Assembly: GCF_040807025.1 (NCBI RefSeq)
Contig: NC_090943.1
Coordinates: forward strand, 138,457,950 to 138,521,949
DNA length: 64,000 nucleotides
Source of the DNA: Struthio camelus
Taxonomy: Eukaryota > Chordata > Aves > Struthioniformes > Struthionidae
Reading direction: 5' to 3'
The notes beneath the pieces are model-generated. The model saw only the letters and a list, made by a program, of their open reading frames with translations. It ran no database searches and was not told the origin of the DNA. This document shows, piece after piece, positions 10,855 through 23,779 of the stretch. The number at the start of each line of letters is the position of its first letter. Position 1 is the first letter of the stretch. A program made the position numbers and the translations under genes.

Positions 10855-13800
10855 GTGAGTGTTTGCATTTGCATTATTATCTAGCTATTGAAACAGAGAC
10901 TAGTCATCAGCATATTCACTTGGAAGATGGTATTTTGAATCGCCTCAGACTGAACAAGCAATTGAACCTTGATCTTACTTAGAGCTACATGTGCTGTTAA
11001 GCCATTTTCAAGTGGTTCAGGTTAAAAATACTTGTTACTGGAAGACTTATTTTGTCATCAGATAAAGATTCTGAATAAAATACAGGAATTTATCAGAGGA
11101 GTAAGAAGATGCTTCTGATTTATGCAGTTGTTGCACAGAGCAGGATTACATTTTGAGATTCTATGCTCTTACCACTTCTGTAGGAGAAACCATTATCACT
11201 TGCCCACCCATGTGCTTGCTTCAAGTGGGGTATGGGGTGAAAAGGCCCTAGGAAATGAATGGTAGCTTTTTAGGAGCTATTAGAATACAAAAATAGCCTT
11301 TCCTCAGAAACTATTATTATAACTCTATTTTACTTCCCATCTGAGATGTTTTCTGTAGTTGTGCCAGTTTTCCTCTTGCACGATAATCTTTGTATGACCC
11401 AAGAGGTCTAATCTGTTCATATAGTCTATCATAAATAACTTCATTATGCTCAGACTGTGGATTTAATTTCTTTTACTGTCAAAACCATTAAGGAGTATTG
11501 CCTCAGGCAGGTCTGCCTAAGTAAATAATAATAATGTTTTATGGAGATGAAATTGTTGAATGGAACTATGAATAGCCTTCATTTTCCTATAGCTCTGAAG
11601 TGATTTTCACTCCAATAAAAATAGCTTTTAATTTCCTTCTGAAAATCCTCTCTCTTTTGTCTAGAATGTAAATATCTAAAACAAACTAAGGAAGGAGAAA
11701 TTCTCTCTTTTAAAAGAATTCATTTTTATTTGAGAATTTCTCTTCAAGAGAATGCTATCCATGATGTTGTAGGTCATTCAGTCCAAAGAAGACTTTGTAT
11801 ACCACCAGCTTGGACACTCGGTAGCATATGTGTAAGGAAAGGGTGGTAGGAGCTAGTAAGTTGTATTTCTGCAATTAACTTGTAGTTGTAAACAATTGCC
11901 AGTTTTATGCAGAATGCAGCTATTAAATGAAAAAATCTGAACTGCTGAAATAACTTGTAGCCTGTGCTTTGTGGAAGTACAAGAATGCTGTGAGGCGAAC
12001 AGATCGTATTTTTAATGAATTTTTTTTGAGCTGCATATACCAGTCCTTGAACACACGTGATCCAAAACACTATTCCGGACCACACTTCTCTTCAAAATCT
12101 CAACCTACATGTCAACTTTACTAATATTTGACTAAGTAGGAAGGCTGATGCTGGGAGTGAGCTGCCTTACTGTTTGTCATAGCTCTCCCCCCAGGTATCC
12201 TACATTGTTCAATTTTAACTGCAGAATGTTGTCAGAGGCACCACAGCACTAATGCTCTGAGAAGAAGAACTGACAATACCCTCTGCACTGGCACTCCCAG
12301 GTGTCTTTCTAGTGACTCCATTGTCTAACTAAATATGCTCAGAACATTCAAAGAGGAACAATCAAACTTAAACTGAAGCATCCCTTCCTTATCAGAATGG
12401 TAAAGAAGTTGCCTCATAATTTTAGAAGCACCCAGCTCAGTAGATACTTGCTCTAAATATTCATTCATGTAATCTGCCAGTTTCAAAGCATATTTTCTCA
12501 CTAGGCATTGGTCCTCATTAGAAATTAAAGTTCAATTTCTTCAACGTGACTTAATTCCATTGAATTTCAATCTTAAACCCTCTATTGTTTAAATGTATTC
12601 ACTCTACATTGTTCTAGCACCACCTGTGGAATATAATGTCAGTCTTTATTATGAGAGTGCTGAAGTGGCAGAAATGAACAGGAAGAAACCTCACAGAAAA
12701 TGACTTTTTCTATGGAGGAAGAAATGAGCTTTAACTGTGCTAGGCACATTTTGTCAGCAATAATAGTCATCTTCAAAAACTCAGAAACCCCATATCCTAC
12801 CTTACAAAACACAAAATGAATGAAATACAATTAACACTGAGGCTTTTGATATGATGATGTCAGTTATCAGTTCAGTGAACAGCAGACAAATCTCTTCATT
12901 TCAGTAACATTGTATTAAATAGACCATATAGATGCTGCGCAGAGCAGCCCATATGATAACTAAAAAAAAATTCAAATGTACAATAGAAATGTTGGTAACT
13001 GACTTGACTAGCCCCTAAAAGAATTTTTTTGCTATTAGGAAAGGTTTTTAGCATCCTTAGCAAGGCTATAAAAAGTTAGCAGCCAATATCTAAAGGTTTC
13101 TGATCCGAGATTTATTTATTGACAGCAGGAAACAAAAAACTCCTTAATTCTAAAAGCAAATAAGTTTATATCACCTCTATTAGAGTAGCACAGGTTACTG
13201 TATGTACATATTAGAAAGGGCTAGGAGCCCTTAGCTTTATTCTGCTTTACAATCAAGAAAATACTTTTTTTTTCTACTTATTGTTATTTACTATTTCCAA
13301 ATTAGGTCTTTTCCTACTGAATTTTATGATTAACAGTTTTATCATTTTTAATGTCTTTTTGGGTTATTGATGAATGTTGAGCATTTAGTTCCTATGTGAC
13401 TTTAGACAAGGAAGGGGCCCCATTCACTTGGAGCACATTCTCTTTTAGAAATCAGCTTTTTCTCACTTTCTAACTATGCTATTCAAAAGGAATAATTAAG
13501 CATCTTCAAAAATCCTTCAGGAGATCTTTCTTTGAGCTTGTTACAGTATATAATGGTACCTAAGGTTGGCTTTAAGCTGCATGCAATCTTGCTATATGTG
13601 TGTAATAACGTACTTAAGAGTAGTTAAACTTCATGCTAGCTCTGTGTTTGGCTTGTCTGTTTAACTCCAAACTTCTTCCAACCACAGTGAACCTTTCACT
13701 AAAAGCAGTAATGCGAATACTAATGTAGAAGAAATTAAAATTTGAATTTTCAAAAATACAGTATGAGAGATCTGTCAAAGTTTGTCTGTATTTCAAACCC

Positions 13801-16800
13801 AAATCAGAATCCTTAGCATACTTTGTTATTAAATCAAATTAACACATTCTGTGCGATATTTCCCTAAGCAAAGCCTTTCAGAATTACAGGTCAGAGAAGA
13901 AATTATGTCTGTGAGATGAAAATACTTGCCAGTGCCACAGGCAACTTGAATAAACATGCCATGAATTAGCCCCTCTGAGCTGCTCTTGTGCTAAGAGCTT
14001 CACTGACCCACCAAGCAAGCAGAAACTTTTCAGCACAGAAGTGGCATAAAGGTGTTCTTTTTATCTGTGTTAAATGTGTTTCTTTGTATTGAAAAGATTG
14101 CCTCATACTGAGATGCAAAGGAGCAAAGTAATAGGAGGGGTAGCTGGTGTTTTGTTGCCTGATAATATCTTGAATTGTAGCGCTAAACGAAGTAAGGGAT
14201 TGTGCTAATGTGAGAAGGAAGGGATGACCAGTCATATATTTATGTCCTCATGTTTCTGTCTACTTCATGCTCTACCAGGGACACAGTCAGGGGTATGGCT
14301 GTTCATGCCCATCTTTGGCTGCAGAGCTAAGATAATAGCCTCTCTATCATAAGCTAGCAATGCAGTCACCAGCCTTGGGCAAGGGAGCATGGAAGTTTTG
14401 TTTGAGATTAACTCAGACTGCATACTTAGGAAGGAAGGAGGTGTGCAAATACTCCTCCTGTCTTCGTGTTTGAGTAGGCCTTGCCACAGAGCAAGTCCAT
14501 TCTAGTGCTGTTGCCGGATAGGGAAGCAAAGGGATGGATCCCTCCTCCCTCCATGTAAAGCATGAATAATTAGAGATGGTGAAGAAAGTTTTGTATTAAT
14601 TTTATCTGCGTGGAATGGAATATTATATCTGATTTAGGAAATTTTATTTTTAATTTAATAGTTTTCAGTGAACTAAATTTAATTTTTTACATCTAATAAT
14701 AATTTATCTAAAAAGTATTTTGGAGGGTTAGGTAAATGAAACTGAGAAAATCTTTTCATTTATTTGACCTTTCCATGGAGTACATTGACCATTGCCAGCT
14801 CCCCAAATGTGCCTGTAAGAAAGAGAAGAACTGGTATATAGATAATGCTACTAGGATGTTCTGTGGTGCTTCAGTTAGAATATGTAGTATGCATATCTGA
14901 TTCCAGTTGTGTAATTCTAGGTTTCCATTTCAAAACTGGTGAAGATAAAACCAGGAATCTATGTCCAAATCCATTCAATTTTCAGTGGTTCTATTTTCCA
15001 GGCTATCTCGGGTAATATCCCATCAGAAATGTAGAGGATGTATATTAATGTATTTGTGCTACTTTCTTCTCTCTTTAAGGTCACTACCTGATCCTGGTTC
15101 TGATCTCTGACACCTTGATTCCTGGGGAAAATCTGAAAAACTTTTAGTAAATGTGGAGGAACTAGTAATTCTTGTCCTATGATCTTAAGGGTGCCTTTTG
15201 TAAGATCATATAGTTTGCCAGAACTCTTTTTTTAAGAGACTAGAAAGAATTATTGTATTTCTTTCCTCACTTATAAAAAATTCTTTCTTTTGGGGTGTTT
15301 GAAAAAAGTTCTGAAGCAGCCCTAGCAGACTGGAGAAACTGATGACAATTTTGAGGTTTTGTTTTGCGTAGCTTAGCCTAGGTACTGAGGCTAAGAATCC
15401 AGTCTGCTGCTAACAAAGAGCCACTTCCTCCCAAAATAGCATTTCACTTCCTTTTCTCTCCAACTCCCACAAAAGCTGAGGCATTTCAGAAGCTGTCAGT
15501 TGTTTTCACAGAAATGTTCTAGTTCACCGCAACAAAAATGCTATGGGAACATCAGAAGAGAAGAGAAATAAGTAAAAAGCCAGGCCTTTTTGTTTTAAAC
15601 TGATTTAAAACTTTTTTCTTCTTCTTTTAATAGAATTTGAATGTATGCATTTTATAGTGATCAAAGAATCTTCTTTTGAATTCAAACCTTGCTTAGTCTT
15701 TGCAGCTTGTATTCATCTTCCCAGATGCATGCACTGGAGTTGTGTAGCATTATCAGCAATGATTTACTGTGTGTGCCTTACCATATAAAAACATCAGTGG
15801 GTGTAAAGGCTATCTTCTTAAAAAAAAAAAAAAGTTCTATCTAATTGCATTTTGATAGATAAGTATACAGGTTATGATCAAACACCTGGAGTCTAAAAGT
15901 TAGTCACCATTATACTGGCAGTTCTTCCCTTCTCCCATGTCCCTCCTTAAAGTAAAATCCACAACTGATTAACATCCATTCTTGTTTCATCATTTTTATC
16001 TTTCACTACTGCACAAGCATTTTTTTACCTCACTATAATGCTTGCTGTTCTTCTTTTTTCTCACTCTTCTATTTTACTCAGTATTTGGCTTTTTCTGTTT
16101 ATTTCAGTGGCAGCTATCAATGTAACTTTTAAGCATCTTTAAGGATTTTTACTAAATATGCATATATTTATGTAATTATATATACATATATTATAATATA
16201 TATAATATAAACACATATCTATAAGTTCCATCCTCTCTTATTCAATGACTTGTAATACTCTATTTATGTGATTATTGCCATCACTTGTGCTCATTGCACA
16301 ATGTTACTCGTTCCTATTTATTGCTTCAGGAGACAGTCACTGTTGCATGTGATGCTGGGTAATCACACTGACACATGCCAAGACTAGTACTCACAATATA
16401 AATCTTCAGTGAGCTGGGAATTTTGGTCAGTGGAGGTTAGATGAGATATTATCATACTAGTTCCCTTTTGCCAATAATATATATATGCCGTATTCTGTCA
16501 GTCATTCCCAGTAGCATTACTCAGATTTTTTTTTTTTCTAAATATTTCCCCCTACAATTATTTCCACTGAGTGTTATGTTAGTGCTCTCCTGGTCATAAC
16601 CAGGACTACTTTAATCGTGCTACCCGAAATGATTTTTGAACAAGCTTTGTGGAAGCAAATATTGAGCATAGAATCACCATCAATGCAAAACTCTTCATGC
16701 AAATATCCTAGATAGCAGGTAGATGTTTTGGCTATTATAGCAAGGATTATTTCCTAACTTTTTAAAGTTGATCTTACTATATTTCGAGTTATTTTTCCCC

Positions 16801-17522
16801 AAATTTCCCAAATGCACAGACCTCATTAAATCCATTATAAACTGATGTGCTCTTGTCCGGCTGTCCAGACTTCCAGATTGTTCCTCTCATTACAGTTGCA
16901 GCTGACCTTCCTTTTTCAAGAAGAGTTTCAGGGCTGAAGTCTGGGAATTTTGTTTGACTAGTTTTCTCCTCGCAGCTGCCTGTCCATATTCGTGTTTGAC
17001 AGAAGTGTGCTGCAGAACTGTTCCTCACAATGGTTTCACCCCACAGAGTTTTAACTAATACCTATTGCTGTGGATATTAAATCCTCTTAAATGGTATTTT
17101 ACTATAGGAAATTAGAAGGCTTTAGATTAAAAGCCTTTTTTCTGCACTTTGGTGTTTCTCAGCTGAAACATTTGTTATAGTTTCTCTTTAATTAATAGAG
17201 TGATTCAGGCATGATGCAACACATTTAAGTCAAGCTGTGCTTGCAGGATAGTCTGTGATTCTTTCAAGACTTCTGTGAAAAGCCTCTAAACTGACTCCTA
17301 ATTTATGACATCTTTTATTCTTATTTGAGATAAGCAAACACATACATGTTTGCCTGAGATAAGCCCCAAGCTTCAAATTACTGGCAGCCTAGAGCTTTTA
17401 CAAAACAGGAGCCATAAGATGATTTCATCTTCATGTGTTACTGTTTACATTACATGTTAATAAAAAAATATGCTCTTAAAAACTGAAGGGGGGGTTATGT
17501 TTTGCCTTCTAGGTTGATCAAG

Positions 17523-17538
17523 TTTTTTTTTTTTTTTT
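17523..17538. repeat. Poly(T) tract
   Basis: A run of about 16 T residues. It could be the reverse of an old poly(A) tail, but nothing retroposon-like is recognised next to it. Confidence 0.85.
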
Positions 17539-20500
17539 GAGACTAAAGATCACTTCCCATCTTTTATCTGTACAGAATAACTACAAATGAAAGCTTTTAG
17601 GTAGGGTGTAGAAGGTTTTTAAATTGACTATTCTTTGTTCGAGATTTGTCCCAACATTCCCTCAATTCAAAAACTCATAACTTGATAGGTGAGTGTTGCT
17701 TTCTTTATTTTAAATGTCAAATGTATTTGGAGAAGATTGTCTGAGTCCAATGCGACTAATAATGCATTAAACGTTAACAGAGTGCTGGAGTGAGGGGGAA
17801 ATAATATGGAATTTCAAACAGTATTCTTCACATTCTGACTCTTCATGTTTGTAACGTTCAGGAATACAAATAATATGTTTTTAATTCCTCTAAGATATTT
17901 TACATTATTTGTATAAAGGAGTGTCTAATACATACAAAATGATGAAACTTGTTCCTGCGATCTTTTAAACATGGAAGTAAGCAAAGGTTATTGGAAAGGG
18001 AAACTCTTTGCTTGGAGCCCAGTCCAGCATTGTTAGTGGAGAAATCCTGAGTTACTGATGTAGATTTTAGATGAAATTATAACAGATGAATAAGTCACTT
18101 TTAAATCATTCTGACCATTTCTGTGCATTTTAGATTTTTTTGACTGAATTAGTAAATGTAATACTGTATAAAATAGTCAGACTATGATCAGTGTTAGTCA
18201 TGGCTTAAAACAGTCTCATGGAGACAGTTGTAGCCAGTGATGTATGAAGAAGGTCTATGCAAATATATTCATTTTTACTCTAGTTATGTTGTTGTATACA
18301 GACAAGATGCACTGTGCTGACTGGTGCGGATAAGAAAATGGAGAAGAAGAGCGCCTCAAAGCAAAATATATAGTTACCAGCTATGTGTGGGATGAGAGGA
18401 ATTTTGTGGTAATCACTACAAAAAGACATGGACACTGAAACCAGCAAGGTGAAATCAGACCATAGGTCTATGACTTAAAAACCACACTCAACATATGCAT
18501 GATAGCATTTGAAATTCAATAACCTTTTTCAGCCCCATAATTTTCTGAAGAGCACAAAATTAGTAAGATAGGCTTGACAATAAACAAATAGTGGAAGGGA
18601 ATCCTGAAGAACACAAAAATGAGAGTATTTTTTCGGAGGAGATTCATAACATGGATTGAACAGCTTCAAAATTAAGTATTAAATGAAATATTGAATGATC
18701 CTCTTAATTTTTCAAACCTGTTTGATAGTGAATTTAAAGTAATATCAAGGAGACATTTACGTTTGACTTCCATACTTCAAAGTCCACCTTTAAAGCAGGT
18801 TAGAAGGAAATTAGGCCAAAAAGATGTCTTATATTCTGCCTATAAAATTTTAATAAAATGGAAAATCAATTCTGAATTGAGTAATAGAAGTTTCAGTAGT
18901 ATTGCTTCTACCTTCCTAAAGTTTAAGCTTCCAAAGACCACAGTTATTTGTGAGAAAATTGTAAGGCAAGAAGTGGTACTGTATTCATGTACATAAACAT
19001 TTGCAGGGCTGGAAGCCTAGAAGTAAATGATAACAAAACCGCAAAGAAGAAGTAAATGCAAAGTAACCTGCGTGCAGTAAGTAAATCTGTGTACATTGGA
19101 GTGGAAGTTTTGAATATGAATACAAGAGAAAAGGAGAAGCTGCTGCTGAGGATAAAGTTGGTCACATGGTTTTAAAGTTTGTGGAAACTTGTGTGTGTAT
19201 GTTAAGTGTCAGGTTTTAAGATCAAAGTTCTTTAAAAGTTTGTCAGTATAAGCTTCCCTTCCTCATAATATCACCGCACCCTAGGAGCTGTTTTTCTAAC
19301 TTCTAACAAGTAAGGAACTTATTTTTTTATTTCTTTTCCAAAGGAAAAGAACTTTAGTGTGAAACGGTATTGCTATAGCATTTTAAAAGAAAAAGGTGGG
19401 AGCCAGGGGAAACTGCTAAAGGAAGAACGGAAAAGTTAATATAAAACGTGTCAATCTGGTGATTTTACAATTGCATGACAGAAACTTTGTCTTTGATATT
19501 TGTATGCAGTTGTAATTGAAAGAGATTATGTAGATCCGGACTGGAAACTCTGCTTTCAGAATGAATGGGATCTGTCTTTTCTTTGATAATAACACTATGT
19601 TTCTTCAGCATAAACTCATGATGGATGGCAGTGTATATAAGTGAGGGAAAGGTATGCTAGTTTTAGTCTGTGGCTGTTTTGAGCCTCAGATGAGCAGAGG
19701 TCTGTGTCTGCAGGAATCTTTATCGTGGGGTTAAGGCAGTGGCTGCAACAGGCTGTGTGCAACCCATTGTTACAGAAATATAATACAAAAGAAGGATTTT
19801 CAAAGTGACATGAATAAACGTCCTTTTGTGAAGTTGCTTTTCTTACTATGCTGTAGTCCCACCTAAAAAATTATCAATACCTTGGGGGAGAGGGGACAAT
19901 CTCCCTTTCTTTCAGTAAATTTGAGAAAACAAAAAGATTTCTCTTGCACTCCAGATAAAAGTGTTATTTGTGAAATCTCCAGAACAAAACTATCTCCTTA
20001 TCAAATCTTTATGATAAAAAGGATTTATGAAGTCAATTGTGTCCCCTCTACAATTTTAGTCAGCCTCAAAACTAATGTCTTGTAAGTGATAGCATGTGAA
20101 TGACTGGAACAACTGAGGAGATTCGATTGTGTTATCACATCTACAAAACAGGAAGATGGTGAGTTTTCTTAGGAATGAGTTAGATGGTTTTCTTAAAAGC
20201 TATTTATTTAAATTTTTCTTCTACAAGATTGTGTCCAAAGCATTTCTAATTTCATGATTGGCTGGAGATCCTACTTCTGGCAGTTCTTGGACTGAGTCAC
20301 TACTGGGACCATAGGCATGAAGGCATGGGTTATATCTCCATTTTCCTCAGTTTTGTGCGGAGGACGGTTTAGTCAGACCAGGGAGTCTAAAACTTGAAGT
20401 CCAAATAAAATGCAATCAGAGATACCTGGTCTTGGCTTTGCATAGCAGCAATGTTTTGCAAAACAAAATAGCCCTCTTTTTTGTTTTAATCAATACCTAG

Positions 20501-23500
20501 TTACTGACTCTCCTTTCTTCACTACAAGAAGAGATGAACTGATGCTCCCTTACCTTGGCAAGGGCAGTTTTTCAGATTATATATCATCTTCCAGTTATTT
20601 GAAAATCCCACATGCAGCACTATTAAATGTGTGTTCGATATATTCCTTCCTCTGTTGTTTAAGCTTTTACAGAAATAAGCTAAATGTAAGTTTCTCAAAA
20701 TTTGCTGTTAGTGCCCAGAGAGGTAGTACTGAGGTTGAATAAAGGACTGAGGAGAGACTGAATCCTGCAAGAATGGAAGTACTACCATGTTCTGCCACAT
20801 GCAGCTATTAATTTTTGCCTTGGAAAAATCTTCCCCATTGTCTACGTTGAATCTCAAAAATGTTAAGTTCACTTACGGATCAGTAGTTCTTTAGGACCCT
20901 TAAAATGGAGCAATGGGTACTGTTTTGTGATTTTAAAATCATGATTCTAATGTGAAGCATGTCTCTTCCCCCTTGCCCCCCATACCCATTAAATACTCTT
21001 AGTGCTTTACTTTTGCTAAATGTGAAAGTGGCTCAAATAAAAGCACCTTCCCTATCCAATCTGTTTGTGTTTGAGAAGTGGGGGGATAACTATCATCTTT
21101 TTAATTATACCCTTAGACGACATTTTCCACTGTGTTACGATATTGCTTATGACATGATGCTTTTTGCACACCAGTCACTTAAGCGCGCTCTCTGCTTCAG
21201 GGAAAAATTGTTACTCGTTGTGCTTTCTTAGTGACCACGCCAACAAAATGTTAGTGGCCAGAATTTAGGCTCAATACTATGAGAGTTACTAATGTTATTG
21301 TTCAAAACCAAAACCCTTATGAAGTTTAGCTTTTCTAAATAATGCAATAGAACACTAACATTAGCAGAAATGCTACATGTACAATTTCGTCCTGTTCGCA
21401 GAGCTATTAATAAGGGTGTTCTTGTATGTTCTCTTTCTTAACTCCCACTCTGTGGAAAATACTGTCCTCGCCCTTCTGTTAAGATGGAGTTGAGTCAGCT
21501 GGAATCAGTCAGTATTTTCCTATAAGATCCCACTACCCTTTTCTGAGAGACATGATTCTGAGACAGTAGCCCGTCACATTATGAATGGATCCACCTCTTC
21601 CATCTGAGGCTGATTCCCAAAACTGTTTCATAAGCCTCACTGCGCTTTTGTCGGGGAGCAATCAGCATCTGTTCTGCCTTTATGCAGAGTTTTAGGTTGC
21701 AACTGCTTCCATTTGTGGAGGCAGGGCAGTAAGTAGTGAAATTAAGCACCATCTTTCTGAAGGCAGCAGTCAGGAAATGTAGTTTCCCCTGACATCATAC
21801 AGCAATAGAATGAGGTATTGCAATTTATCAGTCAGGTCAGAAATGTGAATGATTCGAATCTGTATTCCAGGAAAGTAGCAGCTGCCTGGGCCCAAGGTCA
21901 CCACAGTGAATAATAGTTCTGGAGCACCTGCCTTCTAAGCCTGAACTTTGCTTTTCTTCTCATAGATGCATTCGTATCCAGAATGTCTATTATGCAGTAT
22001 TTAATTACTGAAATTGTTTCTTTCCTTTTTGGTTTGCCACCTGTCTTCACTGTAAGAATCAGCATTTCAAACACCTCCCAGTCCTAACAGCAGCTTCTCC
22101 TACCAAAATTTTCTCTGGGAAGGTTAGTTACTCTAGACTACCCTTTTACTGTAAAACAGAAAACAAAGAACAAATATTTTTCTTAGATATCTCACAGTAA
22201 CTTGCAGTTCTTTTGGCTTCTGAATATTTCTTCTTACTTATCTTCACCTTGCGGCATAGTCTTTTATGCCTAGTTGTTAAGTGTTTAAAATGAAACGCCT
22301 AATTGCTTTTTAACATCACCTCACAGGTATAATTTTATTATACTGGATCTCTCCATGCAATCGCCAGTTATTCTAATCAGCCTTAGTCCTGCTAAAAGAA
22401 GATTCTGTGCTTTTGAGGACTTTTCGTTCTCCTTGAGAAGCGAGTTAAGTTGATTGAGATTCTTAGTAGAAGCAAGGTCCTTGACTGCAGCATTGGTGCT
22501 CTTATTTTAAAACTCCTGTCTATCTTCTCAGATTCACCCTCTCAGAGGTATTTCAGATTGAGTTGAGGAATTTCTTTGCAAATGGAGTCAAATGTTGAGA
22601 TGGGTAATAAATTTCAAGATATGCTTGTTTGTACTTTGCACAAAGGCTTAAATGCACACTACAGTACCAAGTATGTATTTTGTTATTTTTTGATGTGTTA
22701 TTAAAAAAAACCCTCAATGTTGCTGCCTCCATCAGTTGATTGACCTAGTACTGCTTAATTCAGCAGAGAATTATTGTTTTGCTTCATTTGTATAGCAGAT
22801 GTTCCTCAGTATCTTTTTTCAGGTCCCAACTACTGGCATCCACTGTACACCTCCTATGAAATTGCATGGGTTTGGTGACGTGAACTGCACCGCTGTGATG
22901 CATTCCTTTTTTATCTCCCAAGTGTTAATAGGAAAAAAGGCATTGAACTTAGATGATACTTCTGCAGAGGGTAAAGGACATAAAGGTTAAGTTCCACCTC
23001 TGTATTCAATATTATATTGCTCTTTATTGCTCTTTATCTCTCAAATGTAACAGGATAACAAGACAAATGACAGGAAAGATAATGGACTGATCTTGTTTCG
23101 ACAGATAACAACTATTTCCATTCTTCCTGTAAAGCAACTTTCATGGTTAGTTTTCCATCTTGCCATTGTTTATAACTCTGCAACTTCCTCTTTACAGAGA
23201 GACGGTACTCAGTGCTTTATTTAGGATCAATATATTGCCAGTAATTACTTTTATGTTGTTCCTGGGAGAAGCATTCCCCCTTTATATTGCATATAAGTGA
23301 AGCTGAGGAACTATACAGCTGTTTACCTGCTGAGATAATAAAGGTGATATAACTGACAGGGCAATGGATTATTTTTCATAAATCATAGAATAATTTTGAA
23401 TAGGCCCTGTCATCAAACAAAGAGGCTCTATAGCTATGAGATAGCAAGATGAAACTAGGCCACAGCTTACTGTTTTGGGGAAAAGGAGGAACAGGGTTAG

Positions 23501-23682
23501 GCCACCTCTCTCGCTGCCTTTCATTATGCCAGGAGCCTTGTACATGCACGATGGCTGTACAGAAGACAAAGGTGAGCAAGGCTCATTCTGTGTTGTCTTC
23601 TTGGGCTAAGAGACCTTATACATCAGCTCTGGAGATCAGTCATGAATATATTAAATATTATATTATATTATATATTGTATAT

Positions 23683-23702
23683 TAACCAATATATATTGGT
23701 TA
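23683..23702. repeat. 20-bp perfect palindrome with CCAAT/ATTGG arms
   Basis: TAACCAATATATATTGGTTA is its own reverse complement. It places two CCAAT boxes head to head across a central AT run, directly after an ATATT-rich stretch (23650-23680). It could form a cruciform or be a chance product of AT-rich DNA. Confidence 0.8.
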
Positions 23703-23754
23703 GTTTCCTCTAGGGATGAAAGCTTATGTTGCTTCTCTTGGTGATGAATGATTT

Positions 23755-23777
23755 TATTATTATTATTATTATTATTT
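23755..23777. repeat. (ATT)7 trinucleotide microsatellite
   Basis: Seven uninterrupted ATT units, a simple repeat likely to be polymorphic in length. Confidence 0.95.
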
Positions 23778-23779
23778 TA

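Larger units (their letters stand above)
3895..23640. other. Long AT-rich non-coding stretch
   Basis: About 20 kb with no exon I can support on either strand. Open frames here (60-103 codons) have no coding-like composition or paired splice signals. The stretch contains poly(A/T) tracts (near 6402, 15820 and 17523), an AT-rich block around 16160-16215, and a 12-bp tandem duplication at 10831. A GC-richer patch at about 5940-6170 is not identified and might be an old insertion. It is intron or intergenic DNA. Confidence 0.6.

Noticed and set aside
11774..12085. 103-codon minus-strand frame
   Set aside because: No domain, no splice signals, no matching UTR features.
18691..18996. 101-codon plus-strand frame
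   Set aside because: Ser/Lys-rich translation of AT-rich DNA; no donor or acceptor at either end that keeps frame.
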